Below are positions 25,110 to 33,916 of a DNA stretch of 47,190 bases, piece after piece. A program made the position numbers and the translations under genes. The notes under the pieces were generated by a model. It was not told the origin of the DNA, made no database searches, and saw only the letters and a list, made by a program, of their open reading frames with translations. Source of the DNA: Nanoarchaeum sp. (GTDB lineage: Archaea > Nanobdellota > Nanobdellia > SCGC-AAA011-G17 > PNOQ01); assembly GCA_013824915.1 (NCBI GenBank), contig PNOQ01000009.1, forward strand, positions 1 to 47,190, given 5' to 3'. Positions within the stretch are counted from its first letter, which is position 1. Each line of letters opens with the position of its first letter.

Positions 25110-28100
25110 ACAAAAATAAATTTGCATTGTTATTTGGACTTGTGTTAGTCCTAGTTATGTTTTCTAATGTTAGTGCTTTACCTACATGTTGTATAACTGG
25201 ACCAAACAATCAATTTTGTATAGATAATTTAATAACAGGTTGTTCTGAAAGTGTTTCTGGTTCTTGTAGTGATGCACAAATAGACAGATGTAATAAAGGA
25301 ACTTGTGTTCCAAATAATGGAGTTTGTTTATCTGATTATAGTAAAGAACAATGTAATTTTGAAGGCGGAGAATGGTTTGATCAACCAAAAGAAGAGGTTG
25401 CTAAATGTCAGATGGGTTGCTGTAAAGAAACTAGTGTTTGTGGTGTAGTTCAAAAAAATCAATGTAGTGGTGAATTTGATACTGGAGTAACGAATTCTGC
25501 AACTTGTGATTCTCAGTGTGCAGTTAATGAATTAGGTTGTTGTGTTTCGGCTACTGATTGTGTATTTGGAGAAAGGGGAGATTGTACTGAAACATTTGAA
25601 GCTACGAAACAATGTAATCAAATTCAATCCTGTAATGGAAAATATGAAAGTCATAAATATACTGCTTGTGGAGATAATGAATTAATTGGTAATTCTGAAC
25701 TAGATGTTTATTGGTATGATTCTAATGGAAATATGGAAGAGAAAGTTGGAACTCGTGATTCTAGTGGAAGAGTAAGACAAGTTAATGGTGAAGATATGAA
25801 TGGTACATGTAATTATCCTGATGAGAAATGTTATGATCCTGATGAAAAAGGTGGAAGAGAAAATGCTTATTGTAAATCTACTGCATGTATAGTTGAAGGA
25901 GATTGTCCTGAATGTGTTCCTGAAACTTTTTTACATGGAGAATCTATTTGTTTAAAAATTTTTAAGGGTCAATTTACTAATGACCAAAGAAGTAAATATT
26001 TGAGAGAATATGTTTTATCTTGTGATAGCGGTGAAGTTGTTGAGGATAGAGAATTAAATAGAGCTGAAGAAATCTGTGTTGATAATACTATCACTGTAGA
26101 TGGTGTACAAAGAAGAAAAGCAAATGTAATCCCAAACGAATGGAGTAGTTGTTTAGGATGTGGATCTGGCGGTGGAGTTTTTGATTATGGTGGATATGTC
26201 CCTGTATTCGGTGCGGTTCCTATGTCTGTTTTTGGTAGTTGGTGTGGTAGTGGTGCTATAACCAATAGTGTTCCTGGTGGATTTGGAGCTCAAACTTGTG
26301 ATGATATAACTGGTCAAGATGGAGCTGCTATGTGTTATTATGATAATGATTTCTGGGCACCACTTGGATCTTGTAATCCAATTTATACTCCTTCGATTTC
26401 TACGGATGAACAATGTGGCAAATGTGGAAGAGGAGGAGATAGTTCAACAAATGTTTGTACAGAACAAGAATGTAATGCTTTAGGCGATTGTCAATTTTAT
26501 CCTGATGGTGGATTGGATGTTGGTGGCTTAGCTCAGACTGGTGCTTTAGCTTTAGGTGGGGCAACTGCAGCTATGGCAGCTTCTCAATTTGCATGCAATA
26601 TTCCTTTTGTTCCAACTGAAGCATGTTTCCAACTTGCGTTAGGAACTGTAGGAAATGTATTTGGTAGCTCTTTATTCTGGGGAGTTTATAGTTTGACACT
26701 TGGATTAACTGTAGGAAATAGCCAAGGTTATGATGAAAGTTATAATGATTTTTCTTTTAACAAAGGATCGTACTATGATTTAGCACAGTACATTATTGCT
26801 GCTAAAGCGGTTTCTACATCCTTGGATGGAGATCTGAATGGCAATTATTGGGTAAGTTCTGGAGCAGGGGTGTTACAGGGAATGAACTTACTTTCTTTGT
26901 TTACTAATCTTGAAACTGATTTATTATTCTCTCTTGAGAATAATGTAGTTGGGATAGGTATGCAATCTTCTGAAGAATTCGGAAGACAAGTCATTTATCA
27001 AGAGTCTTTTAATGAAGCACTAAATGGTGTGGATATACTTGGTGAGACTGAAGCGACTTATTTACAAGCACATAATACTGCAACTGAAGCTGCAGCTAGT
27101 GCATCAACAGATGAAGCAATTCAAGCTGGATCTAAACTTGCTAGAGCGTTAAAGGTAGCAGGTATTGCTTATAGTGTTTATAGTGCAAGTGAGTCATGGA
27201 GAACCGGAGATTGTAAACCTGAAACTGCTTATACTGATAGTGATCGTTGTGAACAATGTGGTCCTGGAGAAGGACAGTTCTTCTGCACTAAACAGAGATG
27301 TGAAATATTAGGTGAAGATACAAATCATTGTTTATGGATACCAAAAGAAGATGGAACTGATGATGGAATATGCACAACTGATGACCCTGGTAATGTTGCT
27401 TTGCCTAATTTAAATAGAATATATTTAGAATTATACGATATAAATGATAGTTTTGTTGTTGATCAAGAAATAAATGATAATGTTTTAGAAATGGAAAGTG
27501 CTGTTGATTGGAATAAAGCACATACTGTAAAATTAAATATAACTACTGATATAAGAGCGATATGTAAAGCAGATTTTGCTGTTGAATCAGAATTTAGTGC
27601 TATGGAATATACTTTTGATGGTGTATTTACTACAGATCATACATTGTCTTTCAATTTAACTGAAGAAATAAAATCAAGTGGAGAAGCTACTTTATTTGTT
27701 AAATGTAATAATACTAATGGTGTTGCTCATAATGCTAATGAAGATATGAATCAAATAATATTAAAATTTGGTACAAGACCAGATGTTATTCCTCCTGTGT
27801 TCAAGAGTGTCGATCCATATAATGCATTTAATTTACCTGAAGGAACAGATAACGTTACTGTAACGTTGAAAGTTTATGATAATAACGGAGTTAGAGGATG
27901 TAAATATTCTGAAGAAAAAGTAAATTATGGTGAAATGGAATACACATTTACAAAAGGAGCAAGAGCGCAATGCCCAGGTTCAAGTGTGAGAGATTGTGAT
28001 ACTTTCACAGCTAGATTTGATTTAGGAGATGCAGGTCAAGAAATTGATTTAACAAGTATGGATTATGATGAAAATGGTACATTGTATAGTTATGTTTTTG

Positions 28101-28705
28101 GCTGTGTTGATGAATTAAACAATCTTATAGTACAAAATTATTCATTTACTGTTTATCCTTCATTTGGATTAAACTTAACTGCTCCTGAAAGTGGTGAAGA
28201 AATTTACACTACAAGACCAACCATAAAATTAGAAACTGATGTAATTAGTCAATGTTTGTATAAGTTTGATAATGAAATAAATTGGACTAAGATGAATGAA
28301 ATAGTTGATACTAAAATTTATGATTATAAAATAAAGAGAGATATAACTTCTTCTCCTGAAGGAACACAACATACACTATATGTAAAATGTATGGATATAG
28401 GTCATAATATAGCGGAAGAATCAGTTAACTTCTATGCTGTATCTGATGTTCAACCTTCTTATCCTGTAAGAATTTATACATCTGGAACTTACGGTAGCGG
28501 TAAACTACATGTTTTACTAAATGAACGAGCTTCATGTAAGTTTGAAACTGACAGCGCAGATTATGAATACGAAGATGAAGGAACACCAATGTCTGCTGTG
28601 CCTCCAGAAAATGAAGAGCAGCAAACTACTTGGAATAGTAATGTTTTCTATATTAAATGTAAAGACGAGTTTGGTAATATTGGAGGATTTACAGTTTACC
28701 CATAA
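25103..28705 (+). CDS. Giant Cys-rich secreted protein of unknown function
   Basis: This 1200-residue protein starts with a Sec signal (about 1-25, ending NVSALP). Residues 26-190 and part of the middle are crowded with cysteines in repeated spacings such as CCKETSVCGV and LGCCVSATDC. Gly/Ala-rich hydrophobic segments lie at about 473-542 and 585-620, possibly membrane-inserting. After a second Cys-rich insert (about 700-770), the C-terminal 420 residues are Ig-like domains with single paired cysteines and sequons. There is no C-terminal anchor. Its overlap with the upstream pilin-like gene and the pilin-like genes after it suggest a large tip or adhesin component; this is inference. Confidence 0.8.
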   Translation: MLNKNKFALLFGLVLVLVMFSNVSALPTCCITGPNNQFCIDNLITGCSESVSGSCSDAQIDRCNKGTCVPNNGVCLSDYSKEQCNFEGGEWFDQPKEEVAKCQMGCCKETSVCGVVQKNQCSGEFDTGVTNSATCDSQCAVNELGCCVSATDCVFGERGDCTETFEATKQCNQIQSCNGKYESHKYTACGDNELIGNSELDVYWYDSNGNMEEKVGTRDSSGRVRQVNGEDMNGTCNYPDEKCYDPDEKGGRENAYCKSTACIVEGDCPECVPETFLHGESICLKIFKGQFTNDQRSKYLREYVLSCDSGEVVEDRELNRAEEICVDNTITVDGVQRRKANVIPNEWSSCLGCGSGGGVFDYGGYVPVFGAVPMSVFGSWCGSGAITNSVPGGFGAQTCDDITGQDGAAMCYYDNDFWAPLGSCNPIYTPSISTDEQCGKCGRGGDSSTNVCTEQECNALGDCQFYPDGGLDVGGLAQTGALALGGATAAMAASQFACNIPFVPTEACFQLALGTVGNVFGSSLFWGVYSLTLGLTVGNSQGYDESYNDFSFNKGSYYDLAQYIIAAKAVSTSLDGDLNGNYWVSSGAGVLQGMNLLSLFTNLETDLLFSLENNVVGIGMQSSEEFGRQVIYQESFNEALNGVDILGETEATYLQAHNTATEAAASASTDEAIQAGSKLARALKVAGIAYSVYSASESWRTGDCKPETAYTDSDRCEQCGPGEGQFFCTKQRCEILGEDTNHCLWIPKEDGTDDGICTTDDPGNVALPNLNRIYLELYDINDSFVVDQEINDNVLEMESAVDWNKAHTVKLNITTDIRAICKADFAVESEFSAMEYTFDGVFTTDHTLSFNLTEEIKSSGEATLFVKCNNTNGVAHNANEDMNQIILKFGTRPDVIPPVFKSVDPYNAFNLPEGTDNVTVTLKVYDNNGVRGCKYSEEKVNYGEMEYTFTKGARAQCPGSSVRDCDTFTARFDLGDAGQEIDLTSMDYDENGTLYSYVFGCVDELNNLIVQNYSFTVYPSFGLNLTAPESGEEIYTTRPTIKLETDVISQCLYKFDNEINWTKMNEIVDTKIYDYKIKRDITSSPEGTQHTLYVKCMDIGHNIAEESVNFYAVSDVQPSYPVRIYTSGTYGSGKLHVLLNERASCKFETDSADYEYEDEGTPMSAVPPENEEQQTTWNSNVFYIKCKDEFGNIGGFTVYP

Positions 28706-28721
28706 ACCTTAGGAAGGTTTA
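28703..28721 (+). other. Inverted repeat at the stop of the Cys-rich gene
   Basis: taaacctt and aaggttta form perfect 8-bp arms around a 3-nt loop, beginning at the stop codon itself. No T-tract follows, so it may be an RNA-processing or attenuating hairpin, or a chance palindrome. Confidence 0.4.
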
Positions 28722-28736
28722 TCATCCCAAATAAAA

Positions 28737-29210
28737 ATGAAAAAAGGTCAGTTGATGGCTCAGCCATTAATTTATATTTTTTATCTTGTTGTTGCAGCTT
28801 TGATTATATTTTTTGGCGTAAAAGTTATTGGAAATCTTAATGATAATGGAGATAAAGTACAATATATTACATTTGTAAATGATATTAAACAAAAAATTGA
28901 TAGTACATATAATGATAATTTAGGTAGTAGTGCTTCTTTAGATGAAATAACTGTGCCTCAATTTGTTACAGAGGTTTGTTTTGTTAGTGAGAAAGATTTA
29001 ACTAAAGTTACAGATGTTAAACTAAAACAACTAATTAATATTTCGGACTTAAGTGAAAGTAATGTTTTTTTCGCAGGTGTTGAAATAACTGATGGTCCTA
29101 CTAAATATTTAGAACATTTAACTATTAGTGGAACTGTTTGTGATGTTACAAGAGATAGAAAAATAAATTTAATTTTAGAAAATGTTGGAAACAGTGTTGA
29201 AGTGAGATAG
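28737..29210 (+). CDS. Small pilin-like membrane protein
   Basis: This 157-residue protein begins MKKGQLMAQPLIYIFYLVVA, with a basic start, Gly-Gln and a hydrophobic helix as in archaeal prepilins (Gln at +1 and +5). The soluble part is mixed beta with two cysteines. It follows the Cys-rich gene by 31 nt. It lacks the larger variable domain seen in structural pilins, so it may be a minor pilin. A plain membrane protein is the alternative. Confidence 0.7.
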   Translation: MKKGQLMAQPLIYIFYLVVAALIIFFGVKVIGNLNDNGDKVQYITFVNDIKQKIDSTYNDNLGSSASLDEITVPQFVTEVCFVSEKDLTKVTDVKLKQLINISDLSESNVFFAGVEITDGPTKYLEHLTISGTVCDVTRDRKINLILENVGNSVEVR

Positions 29211-29215
29211 AAAAG

Positions 29216-29230
29216 TTATTTAAACTTTAA
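29216..29230 (+). promoter_or_regulatory. Promoter element, copy 1 (TTATTTAAACTTTAA)
   Basis: The 15-mer ttatttaaactttaa contains a TATA box whose upstream edge is about 30 nt before the methyltransferase ATG. The same 15-mer occurs before the next pilin-like gene. Confidence 0.55.
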
Positions 29231-29247
29231 TTCTGTGCATATTTAAC

Positions 29248-29886
29248 ATGACAAAGCAGAATTACAATTACTCTTTGAACAGGGGTGAAGAACAAGAAAG
29301 CTGGTTAAAAATAAAAATCAAAAGAAGAGCTTCTTATTATCAACCTATAATATCTAAGATAAATAAAAATGATATAGTTTTAGATTATGGTAGTGGAGAC
29401 CAAAAATTAAAAGATTTCATAAAAAACAAAAATGCTGATTATTTTTCTTTAGATACAGACAGTTCAGTTAATAGTGATTTTAAAACTTTGGAAGAAATAC
29501 CTAAATCATTACTCTTTGATAAAATTATTTTTTGTGAAGTTATAGAACATATCAACTATAATGAATTTATAAATATATTAGAAAAATTAAAAAAACATAT
29601 GAATAAAGGAACTGAGTTGTTGATTACAACTCCAAATATTTATTACTTAAAAATATTTGAAATAACTCATCTACAATTCTATAAACCTAAGAATATAAAA
29701 ATGTTATTGGATAATTTAGGATTTGAAACAAAAATATACAGATTATGGATCAAGAGTAAAAACCCTTTAGTTGAGTTGATTAGGATTATAAGATTTCCAT
29801 TTACTTACTTTTTTGAAATAGATTTCAATTGTCAAAAGTTTTTAATATATGCTAAACGAAGAGACGAGACCAAATCTAATAGTTAA
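29248..29886 (+). CDS. Class I SAM-dependent methyltransferase
   Basis: This 212-residue enzyme has a Rossmann methyltransferase domain: motif I VLDYGSGDQK, motif II acidic end FSLDTDS, motif IV IIFCEVIEHI and a later strand ELLITTPN. The VIEHI motif is common in UbiE/COQ5-like and glycan- or lipid-modifying methyltransferases. It sits among pilin-like genes but has its own promoter. It may methylate a surface glycan or protein, which is inferred from context only. Confidence 0.85.
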   Translation: MTKQNYNYSLNRGEEQESWLKIKIKRRASYYQPIISKINKNDIVLDYGSGDQKLKDFIKNKNADYFSLDTDSSVNSDFKTLEEIPKSLLFDKIIFCEVIEHINYNEFINILEKLKKHMNKGTELLITTPNIYYLKIFEITHLQFYKPKNIKMLLDNLGFETKIYRLWIKSKNPLVELIRIIRFPFTYFFEIDFNCQKFLIYAKRRDETKSNS

Positions 29887-29901
29887 TTATTTAAACTTTA
29901 A
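29887..29901 (+). promoter_or_regulatory. Promoter element, copy 2 (TTATTTAAACTTTAA)
   Basis: This is an exact copy of the 15-mer at 29216-29230, placed about 29-31 nt before the ATG of the 268-aa pilin-like gene. Confidence 0.55.
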
Positions 29902-29917
29902 GTCTTAAATTTAATTT

Positions 29918-30724
29918 ATGAAAAAAGGGGAGATACAGTTTAATTTAATTTTTGTAATTATTGCGGGTGTTATGATTTTAGTGTTCTTCTTGTTCTTTAC
30001 AACTAAATATATAGATTTGAAAGAGAAACAAGAAGCTGCAAAAATAGCTGGTGAAATTGATAATTTAGTTCTAGGATTAAAATCAAGTACACAGTATAAA
30101 GAATTGAATGTGCCTAGTTTTAATTTGAATGTTGGTTGTGATAATATAACTATTAATGATAAATATACTAGAGAGCTAGATTATGTATTTTTTGCAACTA
30201 ATGGAAATAGTAAAAAATTAACTTTTTGGGTAAAAGAAGTTGAGAAAGGATTTAGAATTGATAATGTTGTTTTTGTTATAGACAATAGTAAAAGATATTA
30301 TTCTGATAATGTAAACTTTTTCCCAGAGTTTGTGACTAATGGTACTAGTGATAATTATGATGTTGGTGTATTTTTTGATTATTGTCCAAATAATAATAAA
30401 AAAATAGTTTGTGTAGCGGATAATAAAATTAATGGTGAATATTATGTTTTTGATGAAGCATTGATATATGGTGCTGCTTTTGGTGAAATTGATAATTTTA
30501 AATGTAGTTATTCTAAACTTGTTGATAAATGGATTAGTCTTTATGATATTTATATTAGTAAGAATAATGCTTTAACTGATGGCCAAGAAGTAAGAAGCCA
30601 GTTGAATACATTACTTTTGGAAAGTAAAGATAAAGTTAGTTCTGGAGATTATAATGTTAATGTTGATGAGTTAAATAGTTTGAATACAAGATTGAGTAAT
30701 TTTGAGTTAGAGGTGTTGTATTAA
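29918..30724 (+). CDS. Pilin-like protein, 268 aa
   Basis: The N-terminus MKKGEIQFNLIFVIIAGVM resembles a class III signal with Glu at +1 instead of Gln, followed by a membrane helix. The mature domain is Asn-rich and beta-stranded with four cysteines and ends in a helix. Its stop overlaps the next ATG (TAATG), so it is coupled to the following pilin-like gene. Confidence 0.7.
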   Translation: MKKGEIQFNLIFVIIAGVMILVFFLFFTTKYIDLKEKQEAAKIAGEIDNLVLGLKSSTQYKELNVPSFNLNVGCDNITINDKYTRELDYVFFATNGNSKKLTFWVKEVEKGFRIDNVVFVIDNSKRYYSDNVNFFPEFVTNGTSDNYDVGVFFDYCPNNNKKIVCVADNKINGEYYVFDEALIYGAAFGEIDNFKCSYSKLVDKWISLYDIYISKNNALTDGQEVRSQLNTLLLESKDKVSSGDYNVNVDELNSLNTRLSNFELEVLY

Positions 30725-31149
30725 TGAATAAGAAAGCGCAAATAGGAATACAAGAAACAATACTTGTAATATTTATTTTTATTATAGTACTAATGATAGG
30801 GATGATTTTCTTTTTCCAGTTCAATATGAAATCTATAGAGAATGATATTGATAAGTATAATGAGTTTAGATTTAAACAATTAATAGATGTTATTCCTAAT
30901 ATGGCTGAGCTAAGATATTCTAAACTTGGAATTGAAGATGTTTATTGCATTGATTTGTTAAAAGCAAGAGCGTTTAGCGAATTGAATAGTTATGATTTTG
31001 GTAGAAAAGAAATTAAATTGGATGAAATTGTTTTGTATTCTAATCCTGGAAGAGGAGAAATTAGAAAAGTAAGTAGTCCTGTGTGTGTTTATGATCCTCG
31101 AAACAGTAAGTTTTATCTAACTGATTTGGAAATTGGGTGGTGGGCATGA
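30724..31149 (+). CDS. Pilin-like protein, 141 aa
   Basis: It begins MNKKAQIGIQETILVIFIFI: basic start, Ala-Gln cleavage context with Glu at +6, then a hydrophobic helix. The soluble domain is small with two cysteines. It shares a start/stop overlap with both neighbours, making a three-gene coupled block. It is probably a minor pilin or filament subunit. Confidence 0.7.
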   Translation: MNKKAQIGIQETILVIFIFIIVLMIGMIFFFQFNMKSIENDIDKYNEFRFKQLIDVIPNMAELRYSKLGIEDVYCIDLLKARAFSELNSYDFGRKEIKLDEIVLYSNPGRGEIRKVSSPVCVYDPRNSKFYLTDLEIGWWA

Positions 31150-31562
31150 AGAAAGCCCAAGTTGAGACGATGGGATTAGTTATTATCGTTGTGTTATTGA
31201 TAATGATAGCGTTGTTTTTTTTAATTTTTAGCGGAAGAAATAAAATAGATTCTACTCAAGAACTATTTTTGACGATGAAAGCAAATAATTTAGCAAATTC
31301 ATTACGTTATGTTAATGTTGGTTCGAGTAATTTTGAACAGAAAGTTATTGACTGTTGTGCAGGTTTAGATGGGTTAGCTTGCACAAATGTTGAAGAAACT
31401 GCTGAGTCTGGAATGGCCTTAATTGATGAAAATACGGGTTTTTCGGTTAAATGCTTTAATGAGGAATCATATACCTATGGAGATTGTACTATTGGCGTGA
31501 ATTCGGTGTCGATTACAGTGTCGTCGAGTGACGTTTATTACGTTACTATTTGTAGGAAATAA
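31146..31562 (+). CDS. Pilin-like protein, 138 aa
   Basis: The start ATG 31146 overlaps the upstream stop (ATGA); the track's GTG at 31137 is three codons too early. The N-terminus MKKAQVETMGLVIIVVLL has the prepilin form with Gln at +1 and Glu at +3. The mature part has five cysteines, including a Cys pair (DCCAG), and ends VYYVTICRK. It closes the pilin-like block. Confidence 0.7.
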   Translation: MKKAQVETMGLVIIVVLLIMIALFFLIFSGRNKIDSTQELFLTMKANNLANSLRYVNVGSSNFEQKVIDCCAGLDGLACTNVEETAESGMALIDENTGFSVKCFNEESYTYGDCTIGVNSVSITVSSSDVYYVTICRK

Positions 31563-31621
31563 GGAGTTGAGGCTTGTAGTGCCTGAATTTTGATGTTTTA
31601 GGGGTATATTATCTACTGTAG

Positions 31622-31741
31622 TCTATAAATGTTTATAAATGAAAATTTTACCAGTAAATCTATTGGATTAGTTTGGTATAAGCAGATTAGTCTCGATAAA
31701 AGTCCCTACGGGGAATATCTGAACGGAGGTGTAGATTTCAG
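31622..31741 (+). promoter_or_regulatory. S-layer promoter and structured 5' leader with strong Shine-Dalgarno
   Basis: Two tandem TATA-like boxes (tctataaat, 31622; tttataaa, 31632-31639) imply a transcription start near 31663 and a leader of about 80 nt. The leader can fold: cagat (31683-31687) pairs with atctg (31717-31721) around an inner tccc/ggga hairpin. A full GGAGGTG (31725-31731) then lies ten bases before the ATG. This differs from the mostly leaderless genes around it and suits high, stable expression of an S-layer protein. Confidence 0.6.
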
Positions 31742-33835
31742 ATGAAAAATTTTGTAAGAAAGATCGCAGCTGTAAGTGCTGGTGTAGTAATGTTAGGAAC
31801 AACACTTGGTGCTGCTGTTGCTGCAGATTTAGAGGACTTACCAGGACCTATGATAGATAGTGGTTCATATGTTAATACCGCAATGGTTATTGGAAGTACT
31901 GAAGATAGTGCAGCTAGGACGACATTGAAGACTTATTTTGACGGACTTGTAACAGAAACTGATATTTCTGGTGGTGAAGGTGTTAGTGAGGATGAAGTAG
32001 GCCTTGATAATGATATTGTAACAGGGTCAATCACTGTAGGATTATCAGATAATAAGATACCTGGTTTAATGGATGATACAATAACTTGGGATAATGGAAG
32101 TGGATCCGATTCTTATAATGTCCATGAGGAAATTAATATAACTGATGGCGAGATGAGATTAAAGACTACTTATACAGATAACAAGTTGAATGAGGAATTA
32201 GGTTCTAATGCAGTTATTATCAACGGTCCAGGTGACTTAGCATACTATTATGTATTCGAAGAAACATTTGGTGATTGTGCTGCTGTTGCTGATTCTGATT
32301 CAGACACATTGAGCTTGACTATATTAGGAAAAGATTATGAAGTCTCTTCTTGTGATGATGACTCTATAACTGTTACATTGGCTGCTAAAAGATCAATGAG
32401 CATTGGTGAAGCTTACACAGATCCAGAAACTGGAAAAGTTGTAACTTTAAACGATGTATTTGAGGACTCTATTGAAATTGATGTAGCTGGTGAAGTTGAA
32501 GTTGTGGATGATAATGCTACAGAAAAGATTAATGGTGTAAGAATCAAAGTTGAATCTGTTGGTTACCATAGTACAACACCTGAAACAAGTAAAGCTGTTT
32601 TAAGAATTGGTGAAGATATCACTAAGACTTATGACGATGGTGATGAATTTGTTGGTGAAGACGAAGATGATCCACAATGGACATGGGCTATATCTCATCC
32701 ATTAGAAGCTAGTGGTTATGTTGGTGTAGAATATGCATGGTCTAGTAGTGGAGCAACATCAGATCATCCTCCAATTGGTGAGGGAGAATCTTATGTATTC
32801 CCAAATAGCTTTGCAGCTGTTAAATTCGATAAGTTAAGTGATGTAACATATGAAGATATAACATTTGACTTTGTGGATTTAGACTTATACCCTGCAACTG
32901 ATACAAGTACGCCTAGTACTAGCAGTGCTAAAGTCTTAAGAATAGTTGCTGAGAATGATGAATCGTTAGTTACTATAAACGGAAGTAGAGAATCTGATAC
33001 GGCTTATTTGTACTACGATTACAGCCCAACAACACCATGGACAACACAATTAGGTGTTTATTACAAAGACTTAGATGAAGACTACACACCTGCTAATAAA
33101 GCTAGACTTGCTGGTAACTTTAGTTTCAACTCGAGTGGTACCGGTGGCGGATCTGTACATAAGATTATGACTTTCGATATTGGTGACACTGATATACAAG
33201 TTGACTATGAATCTGGTTTTGCAAGCTATGGTTTCTTGTTGTTGAATGATACCAAGAATGTTACAAGAATTGCTTTAGGTGGTTCTACTACTCCAAGTGG
33301 TACTGCTGGTGCTTTCGAGTACTTTGGTACTACAACAGATGCGGATGATACTACTGATTTATCAGTAAGTAACAGCGCAGGAACAGGAAATAGTTCCATC
33401 GCAGGTAACGACTACGATACTTTGTTACCTTGGGGTGTAATTGTAAACCAACCTGAAGATGGATTGGATTCAGATTATGTAACAATATCCATACCTGATG
33501 ACCAAGTTTACGCTGAAGTTAGTGTTTTAGCTGAAGTAAGTGGTGGAATGGCAGAAGCTGATTTAATCACAGCTAGCGAAGATACTGCTGACTATGACAA
33601 CTTAGTACTGGTAGGTGGACCATGTGTAAACAGCGTAACTGCTGAATTTATGGGATTAACATTCCCAGCATGTGAAGCTGCATCCGGTATTGCACAAGAC
33701 AAAGCAATTATCCAAATGGTAGAATTAGATGGACAAACTGCTTTAATTGTTGCAGGTTGGGAAAAGGCTGATACACAAAGAGCAGCAACAGAAGTAGCTG
33801 CAGGCGACTTAACTGGCGAAGATATGATTGTTTAA
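31742..33835 (+). CDS. S-layer protein (methanococcal-type S_layer_N/S_layer_C)
   Basis: This 697-residue protein has a signal peptide MKNFVRKIAAVSAGVVMLG with cleavage near AVAADLEDLPG. An N-terminal domain with YVNTAMVIGSTEDSAA follows, then an acidic beta-rich middle. The C-terminal domain has NLVLVGGPCVNSVTAEF and QTALIVAGWEKADTQRAATEVA, which match the paired N and C domains of methanococcal S-layer proteins. Strong acidity and few Lys/Arg residues suit an extracellular lattice. Base composition is slightly less AT-rich than its neighbours, as expected of a highly expressed gene. A T-rich terminator follows. Confidence 0.9.
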   Translation: MKNFVRKIAAVSAGVVMLGTTLGAAVAADLEDLPGPMIDSGSYVNTAMVIGSTEDSAARTTLKTYFDGLVTETDISGGEGVSEDEVGLDNDIVTGSITVGLSDNKIPGLMDDTITWDNGSGSDSYNVHEEINITDGEMRLKTTYTDNKLNEELGSNAVIINGPGDLAYYYVFEETFGDCAAVADSDSDTLSLTILGKDYEVSSCDDDSITVTLAAKRSMSIGEAYTDPETGKVVTLNDVFEDSIEIDVAGEVEVVDDNATEKINGVRIKVESVGYHSTTPETSKAVLRIGEDITKTYDDGDEFVGEDEDDPQWTWAISHPLEASGYVGVEYAWSSSGATSDHPPIGEGESYVFPNSFAAVKFDKLSDVTYEDITFDFVDLDLYPATDTSTPSTSSAKVLRIVAENDESLVTINGSRESDTAYLYYDYSPTTPWTTQLGVYYKDLDEDYTPANKARLAGNFSFNSSGTGGGSVHKIMTFDIGDTDIQVDYESGFASYGFLLLNDTKNVTRIALGGSTTPSGTAGAFEYFGTTTDADDTTDLSVSNSAGTGNSSIAGNDYDTLLPWGVIVNQPEDGLDSDYVTISIPDDQVYAEVSVLAEVSGGMAEADLITASEDTADYDNLVLVGGPCVNSVTAEFMGLTFPACEAASGIAQDKAIIQMVELDGQTALIVAGWEKADTQRAATEVAAGDLTGEDMIV

Positions 33836-33842
33836 AAACAAT

Positions 33843-33873
33843 CTTTTTTTTCTTTTTTTTCTTAATTTTTTTA
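33843..33873 (+). terminator. Oligo-T terminator after the S-layer gene
   Basis: Three T-runs (T8, T8 and T7) separated by short breaks start about eight bases after the stop. Archaeal RNA polymerase terminates on such runs without a hairpin. Confidence 0.7.
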
Positions 33874-33916
33874 AACTTATAGAAAACTTTTTAATATAGT
33901 AGTTGTTTTTAAAGTT

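Noticed and set aside
26153-26413. 86-aa minus-strand ORF rich in Arg, Thr and Ile
   Set aside because: It is a shadow of the Gly/Ser/Asp-rich coding sequence of the giant Cys-rich gene.
31683-31741. C/D-box RNA or riboswitch in the S-layer leader
   Set aside because: A CTGA is present but no matching C box (RUGAUGA) was found, and the fold matches no riboswitch class I know.
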